Shown here: positions 25,673 through 33,365 of the stretch, in pieces
Position numbering within the stretch: the stretch's first letter is position 1
Layout of the letters: each line of letters opens with the position of its first letter
Origin: Bacteroidales bacterium
Lineage (GTDB): Bacteria; Bacteroidota; Bacteroidia; Bacteroidales; P3
DNA: 64,000 bases
Assembly (NCBI GenBank): GCA_017960475.1
Contig: JAGCZH010000005.1
Span: 1 to 64,000, forward strand
Direction of reading: 5' to 3'
The notes under the pieces: generated by a model
The model's database searches: none
Told to the model about the DNA's origin: nothing
Seen by the model: only the letters and a program-made list of their open reading frames with translations
Translations under genes and position numbers: made by a program

Positions 25673-25693
25673 CACACTTTTTTAGCTGAAAAA

Positions 25694-26227
25694 ATGAACT
25701 TTTTGGATATTGTTATTGCATTGCCGTTAGGCTATCTCATCTATAAGGGCTATTGTCGGGGGATCATTTTCGAAGTGGCGTCACTTGTTGGCATCATTGT
25801 CGGTAGTATGTTGGCTGTTCGCCTTTCACATTGGTTCGCCGATTTGATAGGCCTCAATGGCAGCTCTGCTCTTCTAATCTCATTCTTCGTGATATTTATA
25901 TCTGTATTGTTGCTGGCAATCCTTTTGGGTAAAATGGTTGAGCGTTTTGTCAAACTTGTTAATGTCGGATTCATCAACAATGCCGCCGGCGCTATTCTTG
26001 GATTGTGCAAAGGTGTATGTGTAGTCGGTGTACTACTCTTTTTTTTCGCTATTGTTGACATTGATGAACATGTCCTTACACGCAACAGCAAGCAGTCCTC
26101 CATGCTGTACCGACCTGTCGAACGCACAGGGAATCGCCTTGTCGGAGCTATTGGATGTTACGCCGCCGAACGCCGTCATCGTCTTGAATCGATGGAGGAT
26201 GATAGCTCCACAACATCTCCTTTATAA
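25694..26227 (+). CDS. cvpA: CvpA family membrane protein
   Basis: 177 aa from the ATG at 25694. Four hydrophobic segments are visible: IVIALPLGYLIYKGY, VASLVGIIVGSMLAVRL, ALLISFFVIFISVLLLAILLG, and a fourth around LGLCKGVCVVGVLLFFFAIV, then a polar tail. This matches the CvpA/colicin V production family. In E. coli CvpA is needed for colicin V export and contributes to envelope stress resistance; the molecular role is not established. The gene diverges from the capsule operon and is followed by the dihydrouridine synthase gene after 105 bases, without a terminator between them, so the two may be co-transcribed. Confidence 0.82.
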   Translation: MNFLDIVIALPLGYLIYKGYCRGIIFEVASLVGIIVGSMLAVRLSHWFADLIGLNGSSALLISFFVIFISVLLLAILLGKMVERFVKLVNVGFINNAAGAILGLCKGVCVVGVLLFFFAIVDIDEHVLTRNSKQSSMLYRPVERTGNRLVGAIGCYAAERRHRLESMEDDSSTTSPL

Positions 26228-26332
26228 CTGGGTAATATTATCAATGTTATGACTCGATGGCGAAATTTCCGATGTTCAAATCTATAGTAAATTGCACTGA
26301 TTTTTATTGTTTGTAACAACATTTTTTACGAT

Positions 26333-27292
26333 ATGCTATCTTTGGCTCCAATGCAAGGGCTCACCGAATTGCTCTTTCGCAAAGTATATTCCATTTGTTA
26401 TCCTGACGCGTTTGATTTTGCCGTCAGTCCTTTCCTCTCACTGACTCATGGCAACTTAAAAGATGCCGACAAAAAAATAGAGGATGTAATGCCTGGGCCA
26501 AACGTTGGTTTAATGCCAGTAATACCTCAGATTTTGGGTCATGAGACGGATGAATTTATTGATCTTGCAAACAGGCTTAACGATTTGGGATACAATGAAG
26601 TGAACTGGAATATGGGGTGTCCGATGCGACGTGTCGCGGGTAAACATAGAGGATCGGGAATATTGCCCTATCCTGACGAGGTAAATGACATCCTCTCCGA
26701 AGTGGTTCCTAATATAAGATGTTCTCTTTCTGTAAAGATTCGTTTGGGTTATAGAAACAATGACGAGATCGACAAAATTATACCTATTCTCAACAGTTTT
26801 CCTATCAAAAATGTAACCATACACCCACGTATTGGCAAGCAGGTGTATTCGGGTGTGCCCGACATTGAGAAATTTGCTGAGGTGTTGCCCAAAATAAAAC
26901 ATCCTGTATCTTATAACGGTGATATTTTCACTGTGGGCGACTATGTCCGAATTCGTACTCGATTCCCTCAGGTCAAGGATGTTATGATAGGACGAGGGGC
27001 TCTATACAATCCACTGTTGCCTGTAATGATAAGGCAGAGATGTCCTGACGATTTCAGCAATGGAGATCGTTTTGTCAATGCCTCATATCCATCGGCCAAA
27101 ATGTTTATCACCAGACTAGTCGATGAGATAATGGTGCAAAATATTTCAGACCAGGCGAAAACGAGAAAAATCAAGGAGTATTGGTGTTTACTCTCAAAAT
27201 CCATCTCTGGCACAGAGGAGAGCAAACGAAGGGTTCTTCACGCTGACAATCTTGAAGAGATGCGTCGTCTTATCACCGAAATGACAAAGTAA
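26333..27292 (+). CDS. dus: tRNA-dihydrouridine synthase
   Basis: 319 aa FMN enzyme. SLAPMQGLTELLFR at residues 3-16 is the Dus N-terminal FMN-binding strand, WNMGCPMRRVAGKHRGSGIL near 92-111 has the catalytic Cys of the N-x-G-C-P motif, SVKIRLGY near 132 has the flavin-contacting Lys, and IGRGALYNPLL near 218 is the phosphate-binding end of the barrel. It reduces specific uridines in tRNA D-loops with NADPH. Which site cannot be said from sequence alone, and several bacterial Dus subfamilies fit. Its last 55 bases overlap the 3' end of the convergent PAP2 gene. Confidence 0.87.
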   Translation: MLSLAPMQGLTELLFRKVYSICYPDAFDFAVSPFLSLTHGNLKDADKKIEDVMPGPNVGLMPVIPQILGHETDEFIDLANRLNDLGYNEVNWNMGCPMRRVAGKHRGSGILPYPDEVNDILSEVVPNIRCSLSVKIRLGYRNNDEIDKIIPILNSFPIKNVTIHPRIGKQVYSGVPDIEKFAEVLPKIKHPVSYNGDIFTVGDYVRIRTRFPQVKDVMIGRGALYNPLLPVMIRQRCPDDFSNGDRFVNASYPSAKMFITRLVDEIMVQNISDQAKTRKIKEYWCLLSKSISGTEESKRRVLHADNLEEMRRLITEMTK

Positions 27293-27855
27293 ATCATTGC
27301 TCCGACACCAATGCCTATCAAGGCGCCGCAAAGGACATCGCCAGGATAATGTTTGCCTAGATAGGGACGGCTGTAACCAACCAAAAAAGCCCAAGCAAAC
27401 ATTATCCAGGGTAAAACAGCGGTCCTGACATCATTGTTTGATAAAGGTGATTCATGGTTTTTATTCCGTCTTTTACCATACCATAGGCAGATAAACATCG
27501 ATATGGCAAAGGCATTGGCGGCATGGGAAGAGACAAAGCCATATAGGCCTCCTTTGTTAGTGTGGAACATTCTGACGTTCTGTAGTGCGTAACAGGGACG
27601 GAGACGTTGTACGCCGTCTTTAATGGCATTGCTGCTGATTTGGTCGGCAAAAAGGAAGCAGAGTGCTATCCCTAAAAGAACCCAGTGCCAGTTGCGGCGA
27701 TCTTTGCGAAGCACAACCAGGCAATAGACTATAGCGATAAAAATGAGCCAGCTCCATTTTTCGCTGACGGTCCAAAACAGCCAATCAAAAGCCGTGTTGT
27801 GGTGATTGTTTATCCACCAGAACACGGCTTCATCAATTGATTCAATCGACTTCAT
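27238..27855 (-). CDS. PAP2-family lipid phosphatase
   Basis: 205 aa with about five to six membrane spans. The three phosphatase motifs are [12 protein letters not shown] near residue 74 (K-x6-RP), SSHAANAFA near 109 (variant of PSGH), and [16 protein letters not shown] near 161 (SR-x5-H-x3-D). The catalytic His residues are present. Likely substrates are undecaprenyl pyrophosphate or phosphatidylglycerol phosphate at the periplasmic face. Undecaprenyl recycling would fit the nearby capsule locus, but that link is inference. It overlaps obg by 14 bases and dus by 55 bases (tail to tail). Confidence 0.82.
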   Translation of the reverse strand: MKSIESIDEAVFWWINNHHNTAFDWLFWTVSEKWSWLIFIAIVYCLVVLRKDRRNWHWVLLGIALCFLFADQISSNAIKDGVQRLRPCYALQNVRMFHTNKGGLYGFVSSHAANAFAISMFICLWYGKRRNKNHESPLSNNDVRTAVLPWIMFAWAFLVGYSRPYLGKHYPGDVLCGALIGIGVGAMIYFVISVIRRRISSRLSA

Positions 27856-28837
27856 TTAATTTTTGGAAAATCAAATCTTTAAGTTGTTGAATATTATACC
27901 CTGACACTGCGCTTATCATTATTGTCGGAATTGATCTGGGCAGTGTGCGTTTCATCTGCTTCATCATTTCCTCGTCGAGCATGTCGCATTTGGTAACTGC
28001 GAGAATTCTTTTTTTGTCAAGCAACTCAGGATTATATTTTTTCAATTCATCAAGCAAAACATTGTATTGTTGTTTGACATCAATATTTTCGCATGACACC
28101 ATGAAAAGCAGTATTGAGTTCCTTTCAATGTGCCGCAAGAAACGTAATCCCAGACCCTTGCCCTCAGAGGCTCCTTCAATGATGCCAGGTATATCGGCAA
28201 TACAGAAAGACTGGTCATCACGATACTTGACAATGCCGAGATTGGGGGTTAGAGTTGTGAAAGGATAGTCCGCTATTTCAGGTTTTGCCGCTGACACAAC
28301 AGACAAGAATGTAGACTTGCCGGCATTGGGGAAACCAACGAGGCCAACGTCAGCGAGGACTTTAAGCTCTATTATCACCCATCGTTCCTCGGCAGGCTCT
28401 CCAGGTTGGGCATAACGAGGCGTCTGGTTGGTGGGTGACTTGAAATGGTCATTGCCCCAGCCACCGCGACCGCCTTTGGCGATGATGGCCGTTTGGCCGT
28501 CTTCTGTTATTTCGCATAGCTGTTCTCCAGTTTCAGCGTCACGACACACAGAGCCTAAAGGTACATCCAGGATTTGGTCGGCGCCTTCACGTCCTGTGCA
28601 AAGGTTTTGTCCACCATTTTGGCCGTTCTCAGCATAGACATGTTTGGTGTACTTGAGGTGCAACAAAGTCCAGCGGTTGACACTTCCCCTTAGGATCACA
28701 TGTCCGCCACGTCCTCCGTCGCCGCCGTCAGGACCTGCTTTGGCATTGTATTTGACCCTTAGCAGATGCGCTGAACCTGCGCCGCCTTTCCCTGAACGAA
28801 CGAGAATCTTGACGTAGTCTACAAAATTGGAAGTCAT
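27842..28837 (-). CDS. obg: Obg/CgtA family GTPase
   Basis: 331 aa. The N-terminal glycine-rich Obg domain (residues 1-158; for example [14 protein letters not shown]) is followed by a G domain: G1 GFPNAGKST near 167, G3 [16 protein letters not shown] near 213, G4 TKCD near 283 (TKCD instead of NKxD), G5 SAVSGYN near 312. There is no C-terminal OCT/TGS extension, as in many Bacteroidota Obg proteins. It associates with the 50S subunit and couples ribosome assembly to growth and the stringent response. It overlaps adk by four bases, forming an adk-obg-PAP2 operon on minus. Confidence 0.95.
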   Translation of the reverse strand: MTSNFVDYVKILVRSGKGGAGSAHLLRVKYNAKAGPDGGDGGRGGHVILRGSVNRWTLLHLKYTKHVYAENGQNGGQNLCTGREGADQILDVPLGSVCRDAETGEQLCEITEDGQTAIIAKGGRGGWGNDHFKSPTNQTPRYAQPGEPAEERWVIIELKVLADVGLVGFPNAGKSTFLSVVSAAKPEIADYPFTTLTPNLGIVKYRDDQSFCIADIPGIIEGASEGKGLGLRFLRHIERNSILLFMVSCENIDVKQQYNVLLDELKKYNPELLDKKRILAVTKCDMLDEEMMKQMKRTLPRSIPTIMISAVSGYNIQQLKDLIFQKLNEVD

Positions 28838-29400
28838 TTTCTTTTGTCTATCTCTGCAATTACCGATTGTGAGATGGCTTTTATGTCGCCAGTACCGTTG
28901 ACTTTAACGTGTAATCCTTTTTTCTCATAAAAATCGGCTACAGGCTTTGTCTTCGCTTCATACTCTTTAAGTCGGTTCATGATTGTCACTTCGTTGTCAT
29001 CGCTGCGACCCGACACTTTTGCACGTTCAAGCATACGTCTCACAAGTTCATCGCGAGGGACATCAAGGCTGACAACGCATGTAAGCTTCCTGCCATGTTT
29101 TTCAAGAAGTTTATCGAGGGTTTCGGCTTGGGAAACATTGCGTGGGAAACCATCGAAAAGAAGTCCCTGAGTATCGGTGGCTATGGCTTGGTCAATCATT
29201 GCCACAACGATGTCGTCGCTGACAAGATTGCCGGAATCCATAATACTTTTGATACGCTTGCCCAGTTCGCTCTGGGCGGCTATCTCCTTGCGTAACAAGT
29301 CTCCTGTGGAGATGTGGTTTAAATTGTATCTTTCGACCAGGAGGTCTGACTGTGTTCCTTTGCCAGCTCCTGGTGCTCCAAAAATAACAATATTTAGCAT
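28834..29400 (-). CDS. adk: Adenylate kinase
   Basis: 188 aa, the short form lacking the long LID insert. [10 protein letters not shown] (residues 8-17) is the P-loop, [10 protein letters not shown] near 35 binds AMP, FDGFPRN near 80 is the AMP-site signature, and [14 protein letters not shown] near 127 is the short LID. It interconverts ATP + AMP and 2 ADP in the cytoplasm. The ATG at 29400-29398 follows a 41-base gap after the FKBP lipoprotein gene, so transcription from upstream is likely. Confidence 0.96.
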   Translation of the reverse strand: MLNIVIFGAPGAGKGTQSDLLVERYNLNHISTGDLLRKEIAAQSELGKRIKSIMDSGNLVSDDIVVAMIDQAIATDTQGLLFDGFPRNVSQAETLDKLLEKHGRKLTCVVSLDVPRDELVRRMLERAKVSGRSDDNEVTIMNRLKEYEAKTKPVADFYEKKGLHVKVNGTGDIKAISQSVIAEIDKRK

Positions 29401-29441
29401 GATTTTAATGTAAATTTGACGGAATGTAATAATTAATCACA

Positions 29442-30338
29442 CTATTTTACAGACACAATCTCTATGTCGAAAATAAGTGGGCTGTTGGCTGGAATTGCGC
29501 CATTTTCTCTGGATCCGTAACCCAGACGAGAGGGCATGATGAGAGTGAGGCTGCTACCTGCGGGTTGATTCATAAGACCTTCGTCCCAACCGCGGATAAG
29601 AGAAGTAGCACCGACTTGGTATTCAAAAGGCTCGTATTTTCTGCTGGGATCTAGGATGTTGTTCTCTTTGGCCACCTTCTCTATACTGGAATCAAAGACC
29701 TTGCCATTCATTAAGCGGCCTGTATAGTTAACAGCGATCGTGCTACCAATCTGAACGGGCTCACCTTTACCTTTTTTATTGACAATGATGTATAGACCGC
29801 TGGTTTCAGGAGTGGCTTTCAGGTTGTTGTCAGCCATATATTTCTTGATGGCCTCATCGTCCTCGGCTGCCTGCTCACGCATAGCCTCGATAAAATTCTG
29901 GCGTTCCTCGTCGGCCTCGGCTTTGGTGACGACATCGGTGATTTCTATCTCGTAAGAAAGAATCATGCCGGCATTCTCTTTATAGAAATCGGGCATACGG
30001 GCACCACGTTTGTACAGAGAGTCGGCGCAGATTCTGAAGATTGCTTTGTCGCCGACATGCATCATCAACAGTCCCTCATTCACGTCGCCTGCATAGCGGG
30101 GCTCATCCACTGTCCAGAAGCGCTGTGCGGTCTCAGGCGATGGAAGCAGGGAATCGTTGAGAGTGATTTTTACTGTTCCAACGGGGATTGAACCAACCTC
30201 TATCTGTTTTGCTCCTTTGTTTTGAACGAGGAATTTGTATTCCAGACCGGATTTTGTTTTGCGGAATCCGTCGCCGCATGAAGCCAAAATGGTGGTTGTG
30301 AGCACTATCAAGGCTAAAAGTTTTATTGTTTTTTTCAT
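29442..30338 (-). CDS. FKBP-type peptidyl-prolyl isomerase lipoprotein (two-domain)
   Basis: 298 aa. The signal peptide has lipobox ILASC (Cys21), so it is a periplasm-facing lipoprotein. The N-terminal half (about 30-150) resembles a diverged FKBP domain (GDVNEGLLMMHVGDKAIFRI) lacking active-site residues. A helical acidic stretch at about 150-180 links it to a C-terminal FKBP domain (about 195-298) with VNYTGRLMNGKVFDSS, LIRGWDEGL, LTLIMPSRLGYGS and IPANSPLIFDIEIVSV, the active pocket. It catalyses proline isomerisation and folding of envelope proteins. Domain order resembles FkpA/Mip-like chaperones. A second FKBP lipoprotein lies immediately upstream. Confidence 0.87.
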   Translation of the reverse strand: MKKTIKLLALIVLTTTILASCGDGFRKTKSGLEYKFLVQNKGAKQIEVGSIPVGTVKITLNDSLLPSPETAQRFWTVDEPRYAGDVNEGLLMMHVGDKAIFRICADSLYKRGARMPDFYKENAGMILSYEIEITDVVTKAEADEERQNFIEAMREQAAEDDEAIKKYMADNNLKATPETSGLYIIVNKKGKGEPVQIGSTIAVNYTGRLMNGKVFDSSIEKVAKENNILDPSRKYEPFEYQVGATSLIRGWDEGLMNQPAGSSLTLIMPSRLGYGSRENGAIPANSPLIFDIEIVSVK

Positions 30339-30486
30339 TTTGATTTATAATGTTTTTAGTTGTTTTATGATTGAATTTGAATGGTCAGCATTGATGGTTT
30401 TGACAGTTGTTTGTTTTAGTGTTTAATTGGGTTCAGAAAAACATTGTATTTTGATTTCTAAAAGGAAATGTCGTTGTGGATGTTTT

Positions 30487-30993
30487 TTATTCTATAGTGA
30501 CGTCAATAACTAAAATAGTGCTTTGCGGTATGCGATTGCCATCACCGCCGATACCGTATGCCAAACTAGAAGGCAGTATGACTTTTGCCTTGCTACCATG
30601 GCTTAGTCGCAAAACAGCCTGGTCAAGGCCAATCATTTGCTGGCGTCGTCCGGCTACATATTTTTCAGCGATATTGCTATAAATCTTTGTACCGTTAATT
30701 GCCTCGATGTCATAATGGATGGATACGCTGTCCTCATACTGGACCTTCGGACCTTTACCTTTGTCGTATTCCCATAGGCGCGCCCCTTCGCTCAACTTCT
30801 CCATTTTCCAACCTCGCCGACCCACATACTCGTCGATAGCAGTCTCTTCGGCTTGAGCTATGGTTTTGTTGGCGTTAATCATGTTCTCATCAATGTTTTT
30901 GCCTTTCATTTGTGGGGCTCCAACGATAGGAGGGTCGCCATTGCATGAAAGCAAAAACAACGAACAGAATATGATGGCGGCATACTTTCTCAT
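30487..30993 (-). CDS. FKBP-type peptidyl-prolyl isomerase lipoprotein (single-domain, GldI-like)
   Basis: 168 aa with lipobox FLLSC (Cys17). One FKBP domain occupies about residues 75-168: DSVSIHYDIEAINGTKIYSN, MIGLDQAVLRLSHGSKAKVIL, and IPQSTILVIDVTIE. The aromatic pocket is partly altered compared with the larger neighbour (Leu-Arg in place of Trp in the pocket motif), so isomerase activity could be lower. GldI of gliding Flavobacteria is a similar small FKBP lipoprotein, but no gliding genes are seen here. It overlaps the DHH gene by four bases and is separated by 148 bases from the larger FKBP. Confidence 0.78.
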   Translation of the reverse strand: MRKYAAIIFCSLFLLSCNGDPPIVGAPQMKGKNIDENMINANKTIAQAEETAIDEYVGRRGWKMEKLSEGARLWEYDKGKGPKVQYEDSVSIHYDIEAINGTKIYSNIAEKYVAGRRQQMIGLDQAVLRLSHGSKAKVILPSSLAYGIGGDGNRIPQSTILVIDVTIE

Positions 30994-32048
30994 GACTCTT
31001 TTCTTTTGTTGAATATGTCCAACTCGCGAAGCATGTTGGTCTCTAATATTCTGACTGTTGTGGCGAAATCATATTTTGATGTGGCGCCACTTGCTTTGGT
31101 ATGTCCGCCTCCGTCAAAATAGTTGTGAGCAAAAACATTGACATCGAAATCATTCTTGGCTCTAAAAGATAATCTTACTTTACCATCGGTCTCCTTTACC
31201 ATCGCTCCAACCTTGATTTGCTCCATCATAAGCGTATAGTTCACAAGACCTTCCAAATCATATGCTGAGGCGCCAAGTTCTTCCATGTCGCCAGCGGATA
31301 CATATATGTAAGCGAACCCTTGATCGGGGAAAACTCTAAACCTGTTGTAAAGAAGAAAGGCCAGAGTTTTCATTTTAGTCATAGTGTAACTGTTGAAGAG
31401 TCGATTATGGACATCGGCGGCATTGAGGGGGTGATGCATAAGTGCTGCAGTCGCCTCATAGAGAGAGGGATCCTCGTTGGCATAGGAGAATCCACCTGTA
31501 TCCGTGTTGATCCCATGATAAAGACAGCGAGCTGTGTCGTCGTTAACAGATTTGTCACCATGAATAGCACAGAAAAGCCAGTAGAGCAATTCGCATGTTG
31601 AAGACAGGTCTGGCACAGAGACAATAGTGTCGAACAGATTCTCGTCAGGGTCGTGGTGATGATCAACGCATATTTTGATGGCTTGGCTTTGTAGAAGAGC
31701 GTTGTCGAAGGGTAAAACACGAGACGCCTTACTGAAATCAACACAGAATATTGTGTCGGCGGCTGCTATATAGTCGAGAGATTCTTGCAAGCTATTCTCA
31801 GCATCAAGAATGCTTTCCGCTAATGGAAGATATCTCATGTCTTGTGGACATGTATGAGGTATGACAATCTTGATAATAGGGGAGTTTTTGTCACAGAAAA
31901 AAGAAGAGATAAGCCAGTTTTGGAGAGCTAAAGAGGAACCCACTGCATCGCCATCCGGGTTCATATGGGACAGAATCACAATCTTTTGAGCTTTCAAAAG
32001 ATTGGATTTAATTTGGTTAACAAGCTTATTGTCAATGCTTAAAGGCAT
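30990..32048 (-). CDS. DHH-family phosphoesterase (NrnA/oligoribonuclease-like)
   Basis: 352 aa. The DHH domain has LSHMNPDGDAVGSSLAL near residue 24, CVDFSKAS near 117 and CVDHHHDPDENLFD near 147. The C-terminal DHHA1 domain has VRLSFRAKNDFDV and YFDGGGHTKASGA near 314. It is a metal (Mn) enzyme that degrades nano-RNA and/or dephosphorylates pAp to AMP in NrnA relatives. It begins downstream of a TAnnTTTG element and ends overlapping the GldI-like gene, implying co-transcription. The start ATG lies within a 13-bp palindrome. Confidence 0.88.
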   Translation of the reverse strand: MPLSIDNKLVNQIKSNLLKAQKIVILSHMNPDGDAVGSSLALQNWLISSFFCDKNSPIIKIVIPHTCPQDMRYLPLAESILDAENSLQESLDYIAAADTIFCVDFSKASRVLPFDNALLQSQAIKICVDHHHDPDENLFDTIVSVPDLSSTCELLYWLFCAIHGDKSVNDDTARCLYHGINTDTGGFSYANEDPSLYEATAALMHHPLNAADVHNRLFNSYTMTKMKTLAFLLYNRFRVFPDQGFAYIYVSAGDMEELGASAYDLEGLVNYTLMMEQIKVGAMVKETDGKVRLSFRAKNDFDVNVFAHNYFDGGGHTKASGATSKYDFATTVRILETNMLRELDIFNKRKES

Positions 32049-32080
32049 ATTTTTGTATTTCTATGACAAATACAAAAATA
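32048..32080. repeat. 13-bp inverted repeat spanning the promoter and start of the DHH gene
   Basis: TATTTTTGTATTT (32048-32060) and its exact complement (32068-32080) flank a seven-base spacer. The minus-strand arm carries the -7 element, and the other arm contains the start codon and an opposite-facing TATTTTTG. Confidence 0.8.
32073..32080 (-). promoter_or_regulatory. Putative -7 element for DHH phosphoesterase gene
   Basis: Minus-strand TATTTTTG, 24 bases before the start codon at 32048. It matches TAnnTTTG. Confidence 0.6.
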
Positions 32081-32142
32081 CGCATTTTAATATATCAATA
32101 TCTTTTATTGAGAAAAAAATATCAACAAGTTCTCACCATTTA

Positions 32143-33303
32143 TCACCAAGCCATTCCTTTCGACACCATCCAAGCCTGAGCCTCTTTGTTGCCCAATTTG
32201 GCGGCTTTTTTGTAGCTGGAAGTTTCTCGTGCGCTGTTACCTTGCTTAGCATACAACTTGGCTATAAGACAGTAGGTTTCATGGTCTCGTTCGTTGATAG
32301 CCACAGCCTTCTGATAGTTGCGAAGGGCCTTGACATAGTCTCCTTTATCGGTATATACCTTACCAAGACATTTGAAAGATTCCACATCATTGGGTTTTAA
32401 GCGAGTCGCTTTCTGATGATAGGCAATGGCTTCATCGTAATTGCCCTTAGTGGCGTAGATGGCCCCCAAACGGTTGTAGGCGGGGATGTAGAGACTATCC
32501 AAACCGATAATTGTCTCGTAGCATGCTATAGCTCTCTTGTCGTCGCCACGCTGCATGAAGGCTATTCCCAAATAATAGTATAATTTGATGGATTTGTTGT
32601 CACGCTGGAGACCTTTTCGAAGATAGGAGATGGCTGTCTCATGATTGTTTTTGCGGGTATACATTACACCGAGATTAAGGTAGGCGTCGATATTGTCAGG
32701 GTCTAAGTCCAATGTTTTTTTAAACTGAGACATTGCTTCGTTATCGTTGCCACGATTGTAGTATATGACCCCCAATGTGTTTATCGCGCGAGGGTTTTTG
32801 CTGTCGGTGTCCAATGCTTTTTTAGCCCAACTCAATGCATTTGTAAAACTCTTTTTATAGTTGTAAATAAGCGCCATACTACATAAGGCAGAAGTACTCT
32901 TGGGGTTGAGTTCTATGGCGTGGGATGTCATCTTTATTAGTTCATCGACACCATTGAAATGTCCACTTTTAATACCCTCGAAATCATCGTTGTCGATGTA
33001 ACATTCCACAAGACATTCATATGCTTCGGCGTAATCCTCATTGAGAGAGACCGCTTGTCGAAGCATGTCGGCGGCTTCATCAAGATGAGACCGTTTTTGT
33101 TGCGATTTTCCAAGCAAAAAGTAAGGAAGCGGATTTTGAGGGTCCTCGCTAATGGCTTGTCTGTAATAATCCTCGGCGCGGGAGGGTAATCCTAGTTTCT
33201 CGGCGTTCAAACCTTTGTCGACTAATGATTGATTTTGTTGTGCGTTTAGCTGGGAAAACAAAACGAGAAACAAAAGAGGAAATATGAATCTGAATTTGGA
33301 CAT
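32143..33303 (-). CDS. TPR-repeat exported protein
   Basis: 386 aa from the ATG at 33303, chosen because MSKFRFIFPLLFLVLFSQLNAQ is a clean signal peptide (an in-frame ATG ten codons upstream would add a polar stretch). The rest is nine to ten tetratricopeptide repeats, for example YFLLGKSQQKRSHLDEAADML, VIYYNRGNDNEAMSQFKK and LGAIYATKGNYDEAIAYH, spaced about 34 residues. TPR arrays bind other proteins. It acts in the periplasm or at the outer membrane, partner unknown. It lies between recG and the DHH gene, all on minus. Confidence 0.86.
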   Translation of the reverse strand: MSKFRFIFPLLFLVLFSQLNAQQNQSLVDKGLNAEKLGLPSRAEDYYRQAISEDPQNPLPYFLLGKSQQKRSHLDEAADMLRQAVSLNEDYAEAYECLVECYIDNDDFEGIKSGHFNGVDELIKMTSHAIELNPKSTSALCSMALIYNYKKSFTNALSWAKKALDTDSKNPRAINTLGVIYYNRGNDNEAMSQFKKTLDLDPDNIDAYLNLGVMYTRKNNHETAISYLRKGLQRDNKSIKLYYYLGIAFMQRGDDKRAIACYETIIGLDSLYIPAYNRLGAIYATKGNYDEAIAYHQKATRLKPNDVESFKCLGKVYTDKGDYVKALRNYQKAVAINERDHETYCLIAKLYAKQGNSARETSSYKKAAKLGNKEAQAWMVSKGMAW

Positions 33304-33365
33304 TTGAGAGGTTAATATAGTATGAAATAACAAAATGCTATATGAGTGTCTGGTATAGTGTGGCG

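Larger units (their letters stand above)
25373..25693. promoter_or_regulatory. Divergent regulatory region between capsule operon and cvpA
   Basis: About 320 bases, AT-rich, with no convincing gene. It contains a plus-strand TATTTTTG box for cvpA at 25665-25672, a minus-strand TATATTTG box at 25626-25633 for the capsule operon, a hairpin with T-tract at 25502-25545, and two direct repeats TGTCATTGC at 25484-25492 and 25494-25502 spaced one helical turn apart. The long leader before the first capsule gene is a place where transcription could be regulated. No UpxY/NusG-like gene lies next to it. Confidence 0.55.

Noticed and set aside
25670-25693. Upstream TTG start for cvpA, adding eight residues
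   Set aside because: The TTG overlaps the TAnnTTTG promoter box, so it would lie before the start of the message.
25373-25693. Invertible promoter like those of Bacteroides capsule loci
   Set aside because: No pair of long inverted repeats flanks a promoter here and no invertase gene is near; the only inverted repeat is nine bases with a short loop.
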